Shown here piece after piece: positions 10,498 through 18,085 of a stretch of 64,000 bases of DNA. The first letter of the stretch is position 1, and each line of letters opens with the position of its first letter. The DNA comes from Thermococcus eurythermalis (GTDB lineage Archaea > Methanobacteriota_B > Thermococci > Thermococcales > Thermococcaceae): the NCBI RefSeq assembly GCF_000769655.1, contig NZ_CP008887.1:1240001-1304000 (forward strand), read 5' to 3'. A program made the position numbers and the translations under genes. The notes beneath the pieces are model-generated. The model did not search any database and was not told where the DNA came from. It worked only from the letters and a program-made list of their open reading frames with translations.

Positions 10498-10509
10498 AAA
10501 TTTATAAAC
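10498..10509 (+). promoter_or_regulatory. Promoter (TATA) of the tRNA-Ala/tRNA-Val unit
   Basis: AAATTTATAAACC lies about 37-45 bases before the first tRNA base. With the usual offset of about 25 bases, transcription would start near 10530, giving a short 5' leader. Both tRNA genes are only 11 bases apart and are probably transcribed together. Confidence 0.6.
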
Positions 10510-10543
10510 CCCTATCTAAAGGGAATATCGGCGTCACTCAGGT

Positions 10544-10621
<78 letters not shown>

Positions 10622-10632
10622 ACATTTGGGCT

Positions 10633-10710
10633 GGGCCCGTGGTCTAGACTGGTTATGACGCCACCCTGACAAGGTGGAGGTCCGGGGTTCGAATCCCCGC
10701 GGGCCCACCA
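10633..10710 (+). tRNA. tRNA-Val (GAC anticodon)
   Basis: The acceptor stem GGGCCCG pairs with CGGGCCC. The anticodon stem CCACC/GGTGG encloses CTGACAA, giving anticodon GAC, which reads GTC and GTT. The T-arm CGGGG-TTCGAAT-CCCCG is complete, and CCA is encoded. It lies 11 bases downstream of tRNA-Ala in the same orientation. Confidence 0.97.
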
Positions 10711-10712
10711 TT

Positions 10713-10736
10713 CAAACTTCGCCTGCGCGAAGTTTG
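10713..10736. repeat. Perfect 10-bp-stem hairpin, copy 1
   Basis: CAAACTTCGC, loop CTGC, GCGAAGTTTG: a perfect 24-nt hairpin starting two bases after the tRNA-Val CCA. It could end tRNA transcription or mark the end of a mobile repeat. Its outer flank reads ACCA, so on the minus strand it is TGGT-CAAACTTCGC. This matches the layout of the second hairpin at 10948-10971. Confidence 0.75.
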
Positions 10737-10947
10737 ACCAGGGTTCATAGCTCCTTCTGGAAAGCTAAATTTCGAGTGATTTTCTCATTGAATTGCTGTC
10801 TCAGGAAAGCGTCCAAAGGATGCCGAAGATACAGGTGGGAACTAAAGGTGAAGTGGGCGCGCATAATAGGAACCCCACAGAAAGCTTTAAATTCTCAGAG
10901 TGCACGCACCCGGTTCGGAGTTTAACTGGCGTATAAATCCCTTTGGT
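10737..10947. other. Non-coding spacer between two inverted hairpins
   Basis: About 210 bases with no supportable gene. Short reading frames here overlap the tRNA or have no ribosome binding site. I looked for C/D-box and H/ACA guide-RNA features and found no convincing set of boxes. An AT-rich GCTTTAAATTC near 10883 could be a promoter. The block sits exactly between two related, oppositely oriented hairpins. Confidence 0.5.
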
Positions 10948-10971
10948 CAAGCTTTGCACAAGCAAAGCTTG
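10948..10971. repeat. Perfect 10-bp-stem hairpin, copy 2 (inverted relative to copy 1)
   Basis: CAAGCTTTGC, loop ACAA, GCAAAGCTTG. Compared with the hairpin at 10713-10736, two base pairs in the stem differ and both are compensated (A-T to G-C and C-G to T-A). The flank TGGT is on the left here, so the two copies face each other. It ends 11 bases before the TATA box of the L37Ae operon and may influence it. Confidence 0.75.
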
Positions 10972-10981
10972 TTATGCAAAG

Positions 10982-10991
10982 GTTTATAAAA
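10982..10991 (+). promoter_or_regulatory. TATA box of the L37Ae-RpoP-Brix operon
   Basis: GTTTATAAAAC lies about 60 bases before the L37Ae start codon, so the transcript should carry a leader of about 35-40 nt. Within it AGGGGTGAT acts as ribosome binding site. Confidence 0.55.
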
Positions 10992-11048
10992 CGTCTCCGG
11001 AAACACTTTCCAGTCGTGAAAAGCCGTTGGTAATTAGGGGTGATGCTC

Positions 11049-11309
11049 ATGGGAAGGACTACCAAGGTTGGTTCCGCTGGAAGGTTCGGTCCAAGGTACG
11101 GTCTCAAGATAAGGAGAAGGGTTGCGGCCGTTGAGGCCAGGATGAAGCAGAAGCACGTCTGCCCGGTCTGCGGAAGGAAGGCCGTCAGGAGGATTAGCAC
11201 CGGTATCTGGCAGTGTCAGAAGTGCGGCGCAACCTTTGCCGGCGGTGCTTACCTCCCGACCACTCCGGCCGGAAAGGTCGTGAAGCGCGTCGTCGCTTCC
11301 AAGGCCTGA
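11049..11309 (+). CDS. rpl37ae: Large-subunit ribosomal protein L37Ae
   Basis: An 86-residue ribosomal protein. The basic N-terminus [19 protein letters not shown] is followed by a zinc ribbon with CPVC and CQKC separated by 15 residues, and [12 protein letters not shown] at the end. GTG 11040 and ATG 11043 are in frame, but ATG 11049 is the best start because GGGGTGAT sits four bases upstream. The RNA polymerase subunit P gene follows after 27 bases and the Brix gene after that, a translation/transcription/ribosome-assembly operon. Confidence 0.95.
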   Translation: MGRTTKVGSAGRFGPRYGLKIRRRVAAVEARMKQKHVCPVCGRKAVRRISTGIWQCQKCGATFAGGAYLPTTPAGKVVKRVVASKA

Positions 11310-11336
11310 TTTTTTATATCCTTTGAGGTGGTTCCT

Positions 11337-11486
11337 ATGGTCGTTGCTGTTTACCGCTGTGCAAAGTGCGGTAAAGAGGTCGAGCTCGACCTCGCCACCA
11401 CAAGAGAGGTTCGCTGCCCCTACTGCGGCAGCAAGATACTCTACAAGCCCCGCCCCAGGATTGCGAGAAGGGTTAAGGCCATCTGA
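11337..11486 (+). CDS. rpoP: DNA-directed RNA polymerase subunit P (Rpb12-like)
   Basis: A 49-residue zinc-ribbon subunit of archaeal RNA polymerase. The translation begins MVVAVYRCAKCGKEVEL and contains CPYC 16 residues after CAKC, then a basic tail ending ARRVKAI. GAGGTGG lies 6 bases upstream of the ATG. It is easily missed for its size. It is sandwiched between L37Ae and Brix genes, a common archaeal arrangement. Confidence 0.93.
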   Translation: MVVAVYRCAKCGKEVELDLATTREVRCPYCGSKILYKPRPRIARRVKAI

Positions 11487-11537
11487 GCCTTTTCTTTCGA
11501 AAGGCTTTTATCAACTAACTCCGAATGAGTGGTTGCC

Positions 11538-12188
11538 ATGATGCTGATAACGACTTCCCACAGGCCGACAAGGAGAACGAGGAGCTTCGGTCACGACCTT
11601 GAGAGGGTGTTCCCCAACTCCCTCTACCTGACCAGAGGAAAGAAGACTATCCAGGACCTTCTCATGGAGGCCTACGACAGGGACTACGAGCGGCTTCTCA
11701 TCATCAACGTCTGGAAGGGCAACCCGCTCAAGATGACCTTCATCAAGGTTGACCCAGATGATTGGGGCTACCTCGGCTACCTCTACCTCCACGGCATAAA
11801 ACTCCAGCGCGAGATAGGCTTCAGGAACCTCAGGCCAATCCGAGAGGAGATGCCCTTTGTCGTCACTACTGCCAAGCGCGTCGGCATAGACCACACGGCC
11901 TTTGCCCAGGTCTTTGCGGAGCTGACAGGCGGAAAGTTCGTGCCGAGGGGCAACAAGAGCCTCCAGACGATAGCCGACAAGAACAACACCGACGTTATCG
12001 GAGTAATCGAGAACTACCCAAGGGGGATGGCTGTAAACTTCTACCGCTTCGACGTCACGAAGGAGAGGCCAGTCGGCCCGCTGATCCTCGTGAAAATCTG
12101 GATTATGGAAGACGGGCGGAGATGGGACTACAAGGAAGCCCTCTTAAAGAAACCGGCCAAGCAGCAAAAAGACGAGAAAGACGAGTGA
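11538..12188 (+). CDS. Brix-domain ribosome biogenesis protein (Imp4-like)
   Basis: A 216-residue archaeal Brix protein, related to eukaryotic Imp4/Rpf factors that act in rRNA processing. The N-terminus MMLITTSHRPTRRTRSFGHDLERVFPN is the family's opening, and the central GKFVPRGNKSLQTIADK is the Brix sigma70-like signature region. ATG 11538 is chosen over GTG 11529 because GGTTGCC precedes it. It is third in the L37Ae-RpoP operon and ends in a lysine-rich tail. Confidence 0.92.
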   Translation: MMLITTSHRPTRRTRSFGHDLERVFPNSLYLTRGKKTIQDLLMEAYDRDYERLLIINVWKGNPLKMTFIKVDPDDWGYLGYLYLHGIKLQREIGFRNLRPIREEMPFVVTTAKRVGIDHTAFAQVFAELTGGKFVPRGNKSLQTIADKNNTDVIGVIENYPRGMAVNFYRFDVTKERPVGPLILVKIWIMEDGRRWDYKEALLKKPAKQQKDEKDE

Positions 12189-12297
12189 GCGGGTTTTCTT
12201 CTAACACTCCTCATGTTGTGCCTGCAGTTTTCTGGCCCTTCACCGGTCTGAGAATCCTTTCAAAAGGCTTTTTAGGTTGAAGGCATAAATAAGCAAT

Positions 12298-12903
12298 ATG
12301 AGCCGCATCCACTTCTATCTTCGAAGCCGCCTTGAGGAAGTTCGAAAGAGGGTTCTCTATGAGAGCTACGAGGCAAAGAAGCTCCCCGCCTGGGAGAGGG
12401 TGGGCATCACCTGGCTGGCGCTCTTCGCCTTCTGGGTGGTTGTGAGCGGAAAGTTCTCGCCTCCCCATCTCGCTACTGGAGCGGTGGTTACTTTCATCGT
12501 GGCCCTCATTACGAGGGACTTCCTGACCGACGACATAAGGCAGACAGGCCATCTGCTGTCCAAGGCGCTTTACATATTCCTTTTCCTGATTTCCCAGTAC
12601 CTCTTCATCATGGCGTTCCGCCTCCTCGAGAGCAACCTCCGCGTTGTGAGAAACGTCATCCTGATGGACATAAACCCTGGGATAGTGAAGGTAAAGACTG
12701 ACCTCCACTCGAACACAGGGCTCACCGTCCTGGCGAACTCAATAACCCTCACCCCTGGGACGCTCACCCTCGACGTTGACAAGAAGCTCGGAGAAGCATA
12801 TCTCTACGTGCACTGGATTAATGTTGAAACTCTTGACCAAGAGAAGATTGGAATGAAGATTAAGGGGGAGCTGGAGGAATGGCTGAAGAAAATCTTCTGG
12901 TGA
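12298..12903 (+). CDS. mrpE: Mrp Na+/H+ antiporter subunit E (MbhA-like)
   Basis: A membrane protein of 201 residues with hydrophobic segments near residues 35-55, 60-78 and 88-110, then a soluble domain with the MrpE signature SITLTPGTLTLDVD. First gene of an eight-gene cluster whose order E-F-G-(MbhD)-(MbhE)-B-C-D copies the Na+/H+ module of Thermococcales membrane hydrogenases. Its 3' end overlaps the next gene by 25 bases. No ribosome binding site is seen, so the transcript may be leaderless. Confidence 0.92.
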   Translation: MSRIHFYLRSRLEEVRKRVLYESYEAKKLPAWERVGITWLALFAFWVVVSGKFSPPHLATGAVVTFIVALITRDFLTDDIRQTGHLLSKALYIFLFLISQYLFIMAFRLLESNLRVVRNVILMDINPGIVKVKTDLHSNTGLTVLANSITLTPGTLTLDVDKKLGEAYLYVHWINVETLDQEKIGMKIKGELEEWLKKIFW

Positions 12904-13151
12904 TTCTGCCCTATGCAATCGCCTTCCTGATATTCACGGCAACGCTGGTCAGCTATCGCGTCCTGTTCGGTCCAACCCTTGCAGACAGGGCTGTGGCGCT
13001 GAACACCGCCACGACGAAGGCCGCCGTCATAATAGCGATGCTCGCGCTCCTCTACGACGCCCCTTACCTCCTCGACATAAGCATCGTGCTCCTCATGGTC
13101 AACGCGGTGGGAGGCCTCATCATAGCCAAGTACATGGAGGTGAGGTCGTGA
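12879..13151 (+). CDS. mrpF: Mrp Na+/H+ antiporter subunit F (MbhB-like)
   Basis: A 90-residue protein with three transmembrane helices. It contains YRVLFGPTLADRAVALNT, the conserved GPt-aDRvvAldt motif of MrpF. GGAGG lies just before the ATG within the end of mrpE. Its stop overlaps the GTG of mrpG, so translation is coupled. It is part of the membrane arm of the antiporter. Confidence 0.92.
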   Translation: MAEENLLVILPYAIAFLIFTATLVSYRVLFGPTLADRAVALNTATTKAAVIIAMLALLYDAPYLLDISIVLLMVNAVGGLIIAKYMEVRS

Positions 13152-13462
13152 TAGAAGCCCTCTTCCTCCTCTTTGGGCTCTTCATAATGTTCTTCGGGAC
13201 GCTCGGCCTCCTCAGGTTTCCCGACGTCTACACGAGGCTCCACGCCACGGCCAAATGCGACACCGGGGGTGCGATAAGCATACTCACAGCGCTCGCCATG
13301 GCCTCAGATTTCCCCCTCGTCGTGAAGCTCAAGTTCTTTGTGATGGCCCTCACGATAGCGATGATAAACCCCATGGTCAGCCACGCGATAGCGAGGGCGG
13401 CCTACAAGAGCGGGATAAAACCCAAAGCGACGGTGGATATGTATGCCTGGGATAATCCATGA
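13148..13462 (+). CDS. mrpG: Mrp Na+/H+ antiporter subunit G (MbhC-like)
   Basis: A 104-residue protein with three transmembrane helices and the MrpG signature GTLGLLRFPDVYTRLHATAKCDTGG. It starts at GTG after GGAGGTGAGGTC. The C-terminus overlaps the next gene by 20 bases. Role: small membrane subunit of the Mrp complex. Confidence 0.92.
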   Translation: MIEALFLLFGLFIMFFGTLGLLRFPDVYTRLHATAKCDTGGAISILTALAMASDFPLVVKLKFFVMALTIAMINPMVSHAIARAAYKSGIKPKATVDMYAWDNP

Positions 13463-13673
13463 AGTGCTCCTCCTGGCGATAATACTCCTCGCCATTTCAG
13501 TGGTGGAAGCTGAGAGGCTCATCTCGGCCGTCCTCCGCTACGGCCTGCTCGGGTTAGTCTTCACGGTGGTGCTCATCCAGCTCAGGGCCCCCGATGTTGC
13601 GCTCTCGGCGGTCGTCGTCGGGGCGATAGTGACGGGCCTTTTCCTCTACACTATAAGGGAGGTGGGGGAGTGA
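13443..13673 (+). CDS. MbhD-like subunit (DUF4040, equals a C-terminal part of MrpA)
   Basis: A 76-residue membrane protein with three hydrophobic segments and the motif LIQLRAPDVALSAVVVGAIVTGLFLYTI, typical of MbhD/DUF4040 and of the C-terminal region of bacterial MrpA. Here, as in Mbh, it is a separate gene. ATG 13443 lies inside mrpG and is preceded by GGTGGAT. The stop overlaps the following GTG. Confidence 0.85.
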   Translation: MPGIIHEVLLLAIILLAISVVEAERLISAVLRYGLLGLVFTVVLIQLRAPDVALSAVVVGAIVTGLFLYTIREVGE

Positions 13674-13912
13674 AGCGCCTCTTTGCCCTGCTCCTCAGCG
13701 GGGGTCTCCTGGTCGAGCTCCTGAGCCTCGACTACACCAAGGCCGTGGGGAGCTACGCCTACTACGTGGCCCACTGGAAGGAAGTGGGGATTCCCAACCT
13801 GGTTACGGCAATCCTCGCCGACTGGAGGGCCTACGACAGCCTCGGCGAGGCGACGCTCCTCTTCGCGGCAGTGACCGGGTTCTACCTGCTCCTAGGGAGG
13901 CGGAAGATATGA
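13670..13912 (+). CDS. MbhE-like small membrane subunit
   Basis: An 80-residue protein with an N-terminal hydrophobic helix and a second one at the C-terminus (ATLLFAAVTGFYLLLG). It has the position and NLVTAILADWRAYDSLGEATLLF motif of MbhE, the counterpart of the last segment of bacterial MrpA. It starts at GTG after GGTGGGGGA and overlaps both neighbours by 4 bases. Confidence 0.82.
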   Translation: MKRLFALLLSGGLLVELLSLDYTKAVGSYAYYVAHWKEVGIPNLVTAILADWRAYDSLGEATLLFAAVTGFYLLLGRRKI

Positions 13913-14316
13913 AGATGAGCCTCGTGGTCAGAACCACTACAAAGCTCATCGCCCCGTTCCTCGTCACTTATGGGGCCTGCCTGACGATATACGGCTACGA
14001 GAGCCCTGGCGGCGGCTTTCAGGCGGGTGTCCTCTTCGCCGTCAGCGTCATACTTCTCATGACCGCCTATGGATACCGGAGAACGAAGAAGCACTTCCCG
14101 CTCAGAACTGTCCAGCTCGTGGAGTCCGCTTCCGCCCTCTGGTTGGTGGGGGTTGCCCTGGCAGGGCTGGCCTTTGGGGCGTTCTTCCTGAACTTCCTCC
14201 GCCCATATATCCCAGGGGGCACTGTAATGACGTTCAACATAGGCGTCGCCCTGAAGGTGAGCACGTCCTTTATCCTCGTGTTCTACGTCCTGTCGAGGTG
14301 GGTTGACCGTGATTAA
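13909..14316 (+). CDS. mrpB: Mrp Na+/H+ antiporter subunit B (MbhF-like)
   Basis: A 135-residue protein with four transmembrane helices. The family motif GYESPGGGFQAGVLFAVSVILL is clear (about residues 25-46). ATG 13909 or 13915 could start translation; GGAGGCGG upstream favours the first. It overlaps mrpC at its 3' end. Confidence 0.92.
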   Translation: MKMSLVVRTTTKLIAPFLVTYGACLTIYGYESPGGGFQAGVLFAVSVILLMTAYGYRRTKKHFPLRTVQLVESASALWLVGVALAGLAFGAFFLNFLRPYIPGGTVMTFNIGVALKVSTSFILVFYVLSRWVDRD

Positions 14317-14599
14317 CGCCGAAACCGCTGGAATAATCGTGATGCTCATAGGCCTCTACGGGCTGATTTCAAAGGAAAAGCCTCTCAAGCAGGTGCTCTC
14401 AATCAACGTGCTCTCTATCGGGTTAGTGCTCTTCTTCGTCGGGGCCGGCTACGTCGAGGGTGGAGATTTCCCAATAATGCCCTCGGATCCCGTTGACCCC
14501 CTCCCGGCCACGCTGATGCTGACGACGCTCGTCGTCGACGTCGCGATAACCGCCTTAGCTCTGGCGATGATACTGCGCAACGGGGGTGAATGGGCTTGA
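14309..14599 (+). CDS. mrpC: Mrp Na+/H+ antiporter subunit C (MbhG/NuoK-like)
   Basis: A NuoK-like protein of about 96 residues with three transmembrane helices. It has GLYGLISKEKPLKQVLSINVLSIGLVLFFV and the MrpC/MbhG-specific DPVDPLPATLMLTTLVVDVAITALAL. GTG 14309 is preferred over TTG 14303 because GGTGGG lies six bases before it. It overlaps the B and D genes. Confidence 0.9.
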   Translation: MINAETAGIIVMLIGLYGLISKEKPLKQVLSINVLSIGLVLFFVGAGYVEGGDFPIMPSDPVDPLPATLMLTTLVVDVAITALALAMILRNGGEWA

Positions 14600-16077
14600 T
14601 AGTCCTCCTCGCCGCGTTACCCCTCTTCTTCGCGTTCCTCACTGCCCTCACTGTCCCGCTGAGGCTTGAAAAACTGGCGAAGTATCCATTTCTCGCAGGG
14701 GCTGTAGCTCCATGGGCGGTTTTCCTCTTTGAGAGGGCAGGAAATGAAGTGGTCGGGGGCTGGCCCCGGATCGGGGGCATAGAGGTCTCGCTCAATCCCC
14801 ACAACACCCCCATAGTCCTCGCCGAGCTCGTCCTTTTCACCGCGGTTGCCATTTACTCGTTGGACTATTTTAAGGAAGTGAAGGCCTTCGTCCTGCTCCT
14901 ACTCCTCCACGCCGGCCTCCTCGGGGCCTTCATAAGCAGAGACCTCTTTAACTTCTACATCTTCATGGAAATCGCCTCTGTTTCCTCATTTGCCCTCGTC
15001 GGCTCGTCCGGCGAGAAGAAAGCAGTCAGGGCGGCTTACAAGTACCTGATGCTCTCCCTGCTTGCCTCCTACTTCTTTGTCTTCTCGATTGGGGTAATCT
15101 ACCTCAAGACGGGCTATCTAAACCTTGAGCTCATCTCGGAGAGCGTGATGTCCTCGAAAGAGATAAACGTCGCCATCGCGATAGCCTTCGCCTCCCTCCT
15201 CCTGAAAGCGGGTATCTTTCCCCTCCACGTCTGGCTGCCGGACGCCCACTCCCTCGCGCCAACCCCTGTGAGTGCCCTCTTGAGCGGTGCCGTCGTCAAA
15301 GCGCCGGTCTACGGGATGATACTCATATTCTCGGCCCTTCCCGTCAGCGAGGGCCTTAGTGAAACGGCCATGGTTCTGGCAGTTGCCTCCGTATTTTTCG
15401 GCGTCGCCATGGCGCTCCTCCAGAAGGACGCTAAGAGGCTGCTCGCATACCACACGGTCTCCCAGATGGGTTACGTCCTCCTCGGGATAGCGAGCATGAA
15501 CTTTGTGGGGGCGGCCTACTATGCCATGGCCCACTCCCTCTTTAAGGGCGGTCTCTTCCTGAGCGTCGGGAGCCTTGGAAAGAAGTCGAGGAAGCTGGGC
15601 GAATTTGGGTATAAAAACGCCCCTCTCATGGCGCTCTCCGTGCTGATGCTCAGCCTGGCAATAGGAGGGGTTTCGCCCTTCATAGGCTCATACGCCAAGG
15701 GGCTTATCTCCTCCGGCCTCGCAGGGGCATGGAAGTGGGCAGTCCTGGCCGGAAGCGTTGGGACTCTGGTCTCGTTTACGAAGCTCAACTACTACCTGGC
15801 GAAAGGGGAGGCCCCCGCCCTTCCGCTCTCGTGGAAGTTTGCCTCGTTTGCCCTGGCACTGGTCACTCTAGTTAGTGGCCTCGTCTTGGGTGTTGTTCCC
15901 AAGGTGAAGGACATCTATCCGCTCCCGGTGGCTCTTACAATCTTCCTGCTCCTCAAAGCGGCGGGCGTCTTTAACTTGGTGCTGGAAAAAGAGGACGTGA
16001 AGCCCAGCGAGGTCAACACAGGGGCAATGCTATTCGCGCTCTTTTTGCTCCTGCTACTCTATCTCGCGGAGCTTTAG
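14590..16077 (+). CDS. mrpD: Mrp Na+/H+ antiporter subunit D (MbhH, NuoL/M/N family)
   Basis: A proton-translocating antiporter-like subunit of 495 residues with about 14 transmembrane helices. It has the family hallmark HVWLPDAHSLAPTPVSALLSGAVVKAPVYG with the transport Lys, and DAKRLLAYHTVSQMGYVLLGI. It is the only large antiporter subunit here: no NuoL-like MrpA gene and no hydrogenase genes follow. TTG 14596 is an alternative start with better spacing from GGGGGTGA. The last 24 bases overlap the convergent ACT-domain gene. Confidence 0.92.
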   Translation: MGLIVLLAALPLFFAFLTALTVPLRLEKLAKYPFLAGAVAPWAVFLFERAGNEVVGGWPRIGGIEVSLNPHNTPIVLAELVLFTAVAIYSLDYFKEVKAFVLLLLLHAGLLGAFISRDLFNFYIFMEIASVSSFALVGSSGEKKAVRAAYKYLMLSLLASYFFVFSIGVIYLKTGYLNLELISESVMSSKEINVAIAIAFASLLLKAGIFPLHVWLPDAHSLAPTPVSALLSGAVVKAPVYGMILIFSALPVSEGLSETAMVLAVASVFFGVAMALLQKDAKRLLAYHTVSQMGYVLLGIASMNFVGAAYYAMAHSLFKGGLFLSVGSLGKKSRKLGEFGYKNAPLMALSVLMLSLAIGGVSPFIGSYAKGLISSGLAGAWKWAVLAGSVGTLVSFTKLNYYLAKGEAPALPLSWKFASFALALVTLVSGLVLGVVPKVKDIYPLPVALTIFLLLKAAGVFNLVLEKEDVKPSEVNTGAMLFALFLLLLLYLAEL

Positions 16078-16461
16078 CTCTTTGACTTCTTCAACCTTCA
16101 TAAGCCCCTTTTCAAGCTCTTCGAGCGATATCCTGCTCCCGCTGACGTCAACTATGGTGACTATGGCGGAGAGCCCGAGCTCGACTAACTCTTCGCCCTC
16201 GCTGAATAGTATGTTTATCCCGTGTTTTCCCAAGAGCCCGCTGACCTTGGAGAGAACTCCTGGCCTGTCCTCAACTACGAGTTCAACCTCTACGAGCTTC
16301 TTCCCGGGGAGAGCAACGCGCTCAAGGTGGGCCTCCTTAAGGTCGGTGTCCACTTCTACGAGAAAATACGCCCCCTTAACGAGCCCGAGTTCATACGCAA
16401 GTTCAAGGGGAAGCTCCAGCTTTCCGTCTTCTTTAATTTTGATTAACTCGTAGTGTCTCAT
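16054..16461 (-). CDS. ACT-domain regulatory protein
   Basis: A 135-residue protein. The first 50 residues look like a SpoVT/AbrB-like beta domain (KIKEDGKLELPLELAYELGLVKGAYFLVEVD). An ACT domain follows (VEVELVVEDRPGVLSKVSGLLGKHGINILFSEGEE), which usually binds amino acids. It may be a ligand-responsive regulator. It is convergent with mrpD, sharing 24 bases at the 3' ends. Confidence 0.8.
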   Translation of the reverse strand: MRHYELIKIKEDGKLELPLELAYELGLVKGAYFLVEVDTDLKEAHLERVALPGKKLVEVELVVEDRPGVLSKVSGLLGKHGINILFSEGEELVELGLSAIVTIVDVSGSRISLEELEKGLMKVEEVKELKLREIE

Positions 16462-16557
16462 GTTATCCGGTTTTTTTCATTCCTAAAAAGCCTTTAGTTT
16501 ATATGCTCCCAAAATATTTAAACTTGCTAGTGCCATAACACATGGGGGGAGCTTTCA

Positions 16558-17703
16558 GTGGCCTTCGACGTTATAGGTTACGTCTTCATCATAATCGCCG
16601 TTGCTAGAGTGTTAGCCGAGATTGCAGAGCGCTTGGGCTATCCTGGCTTTTTAGGTGAGATTTCCGCAGGTCTTCTTCTCGGTGTCGTTCTCCACGACCT
16701 CCCTAGGGAGGAACTCAGTCTCCTCGCTGAGCTTGGAGTGTTTTTTCTCATGATGTACGCGGGCCTTGAGCTCACTCCAGAGGAGGTTCGCCTTGGTGGC
16801 AGGAAGAGCTTCCCGATATACGTGGTTACTCTCGCGACGATGTTCTTCCTAACTCTTCCTTTCACAGATTACCAAATTAGAACAGACAACTTCATAGTGG
16901 CCGCAATCCTCGCGGTGGCTTCGGCACCAATAGTGCTCAGGCTCACGCGCTTCTTTGGGCAGGAGTTCCTCCACGTTGCACTCTCCTACGCGGTGATAAG
17001 TGAGGTCGGCGCCCTTGTTATTCTATACCTTCTCATAAACTTCGAGCTCCACCACCTGAGCTACCTTGAGATAGCCTTTGAGCTCGTGAAGGACGCCCTC
17101 TTCTTGGGTGCTGTTCTGGGAATAAACTACGTCCTCGGCATAAAGCACCGGGTTTGGATTATCACTCACCTTCGCAGGCTGAGGAGCGACGAGGCGGTCT
17201 TCGGCCTGGTGATGATACTCGCGACCTCCCTGGCCCTGATAAGCGAGGAGCTTGGCCTCCACTTCAGCATCGGGGCTTTTCTCGTCGGGCTGATGCTCCA
17301 CAGCGACCTTATGGGGACGAGGCAGTTTGAGAGAGTACACACGATAATCTCCGGTGTTACCTACGGCATCTTCGCCCCGATATTCTTCGCATGGAGGGGC
17401 ATAAACTTCGAGACTGAGTTCTCCCTTGAGGTGGTCTACTTCTTCGTCGTGATATACCTCGTGAGAATCCTCCTTACCACCGTGCTCGTCTGGGAGAAAG
17501 ACTTAAAGGTCTCACTCACTAGAGCAGCGGGGATAGCGAGCTTTGGAGTGCTGGGCCTGCTCGTTGGTGAGGTCGGCTATTCCTACGGCGTCCTGAGCGA
17601 GCACATGTACGCACTGGCTTCCCTTGCAAGCATACTCGGTATATTCGTCTCTGCCAGTATCGGGCTCATAATAAGCAAAATCGGGGGTAGCGAAAGTGGA
17701 TAA
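16558..17703 (+). CDS. CPA2-type Na+/H+ (or K+/H+) antiporter
   Basis: A 381-residue membrane protein with about 12 transmembrane helices, of the KefB/NapA type: GYPGFLGEISAGLLLGVVLHDL near the N-terminus, LGVFFLMMYAGLELTPEEVR, and FSIGAFLVGLML later. There is no cytoplasmic RCK or CBS domain. It starts at GTG after GGGGGGAG, with a TATA box AATATTTAAAC near 16513. Its last 8 bases overlap the Pcc1 gene, so the two are coupled. Confidence 0.87.
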   Translation: MAFDVIGYVFIIIAVARVLAEIAERLGYPGFLGEISAGLLLGVVLHDLPREELSLLAELGVFFLMMYAGLELTPEEVRLGGRKSFPIYVVTLATMFFLTLPFTDYQIRTDNFIVAAILAVASAPIVLRLTRFFGQEFLHVALSYAVISEVGALVILYLLINFELHHLSYLEIAFELVKDALFLGAVLGINYVLGIKHRVWIITHLRRLRSDEAVFGLVMILATSLALISEELGLHFSIGAFLVGLMLHSDLMGTRQFERVHTIISGVTYGIFAPIFFAWRGINFETEFSLEVVYFFVVIYLVRILLTTVLVWEKDLKVSLTRAAGIASFGVLGLLVGEVGYSYGVLSEHMYALASLASILGIFVSASIGLIISKIGGSESG

Positions 17704-17953
17704 TGTGGAAAAGCCTCCAGTTGAGGGCTACATCAGGATTGAGTTCCCGAGCGAGGAAGTTGCGAGGGTCGTCTATGAGAGCGTGAGGCTGGAGCATGAA
17801 ACCGTGCCGTACCGGAGGAGCGAGATAGACTTCCGAAGGGAAGGAAAGGCAATCATCTTGGAGTTCAAGGCCACCGACAACTCAGCCCTCAGGGGGACGC
17901 TCAACTCATACCTCAGGTGGATTAAGGTCGCGATGGACTCTTTTGAGGTCTGA
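17696..17953 (+). CDS. pcc1: KEOPS complex subunit Pcc1
   Basis: An 85-residue protein of the CTAG/Pcc1 family, the dimerisation subunit of KEOPS, which makes t6A37 in ANN-decoding tRNAs. Signature: IRIEFPSEEVARVVYESVRLEHE, then ATDNSALRGTLNSYLRWIKVAMDSFE. It starts at GTG within the end of the antiporter gene. The spacer after it holds an IS-derived hairpin. Confidence 0.9.
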   Translation: MDNVEKPPVEGYIRIEFPSEEVARVVYESVRLEHETVPYRRSEIDFRREGKAIILEFKATDNSALRGTLNSYLRWIKVAMDSFEV

Positions 17954-17989
17954 TTCCGGTCTCTTCTCGCTGCCTGCCAGTTTTTAGAT

Positions 17990-18039
17990 TTACATTTTTC
18001 TTTCTCAAGCCTCGCCCTTCAGAGCAGGGAGGAGGTCAG
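17990..18039 (+). mobile_element. Solo ~50-bp IS200/IS605-type end hairpin (copy A)
   Basis: Begins TTACATTTTTCTTT, then AAGCCTCGCCCTT, a short loop and AGGGAGGAGG, ending TCAG. The imperfect hairpin with a bulge is like those at IS200/IS605 ends. The same parts recur on the minus strand at 48699-48747, and the ends resemble those of the 403-bp element at 38230-38632. It looks like a minimal non-autonomous derivative with the left-end and right-end stems fused. No gene lies inside. Confidence 0.6.
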
Positions 18040-18085
18040 GTCTCTACAACCCGGCTTATTGGCTTCTCATGGCCAAAAACGACAG

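Noticed and set aside
10737-10947. A guide RNA (C/D or H/ACA) between the tRNA genes and L37Ae
   Set aside because: GTGGG...CCCCACA near 10830-10880 hints at an H/ACA stem, but no pseudouridylation pocket or K-turn could be drawn, and no C and D box pair is present.
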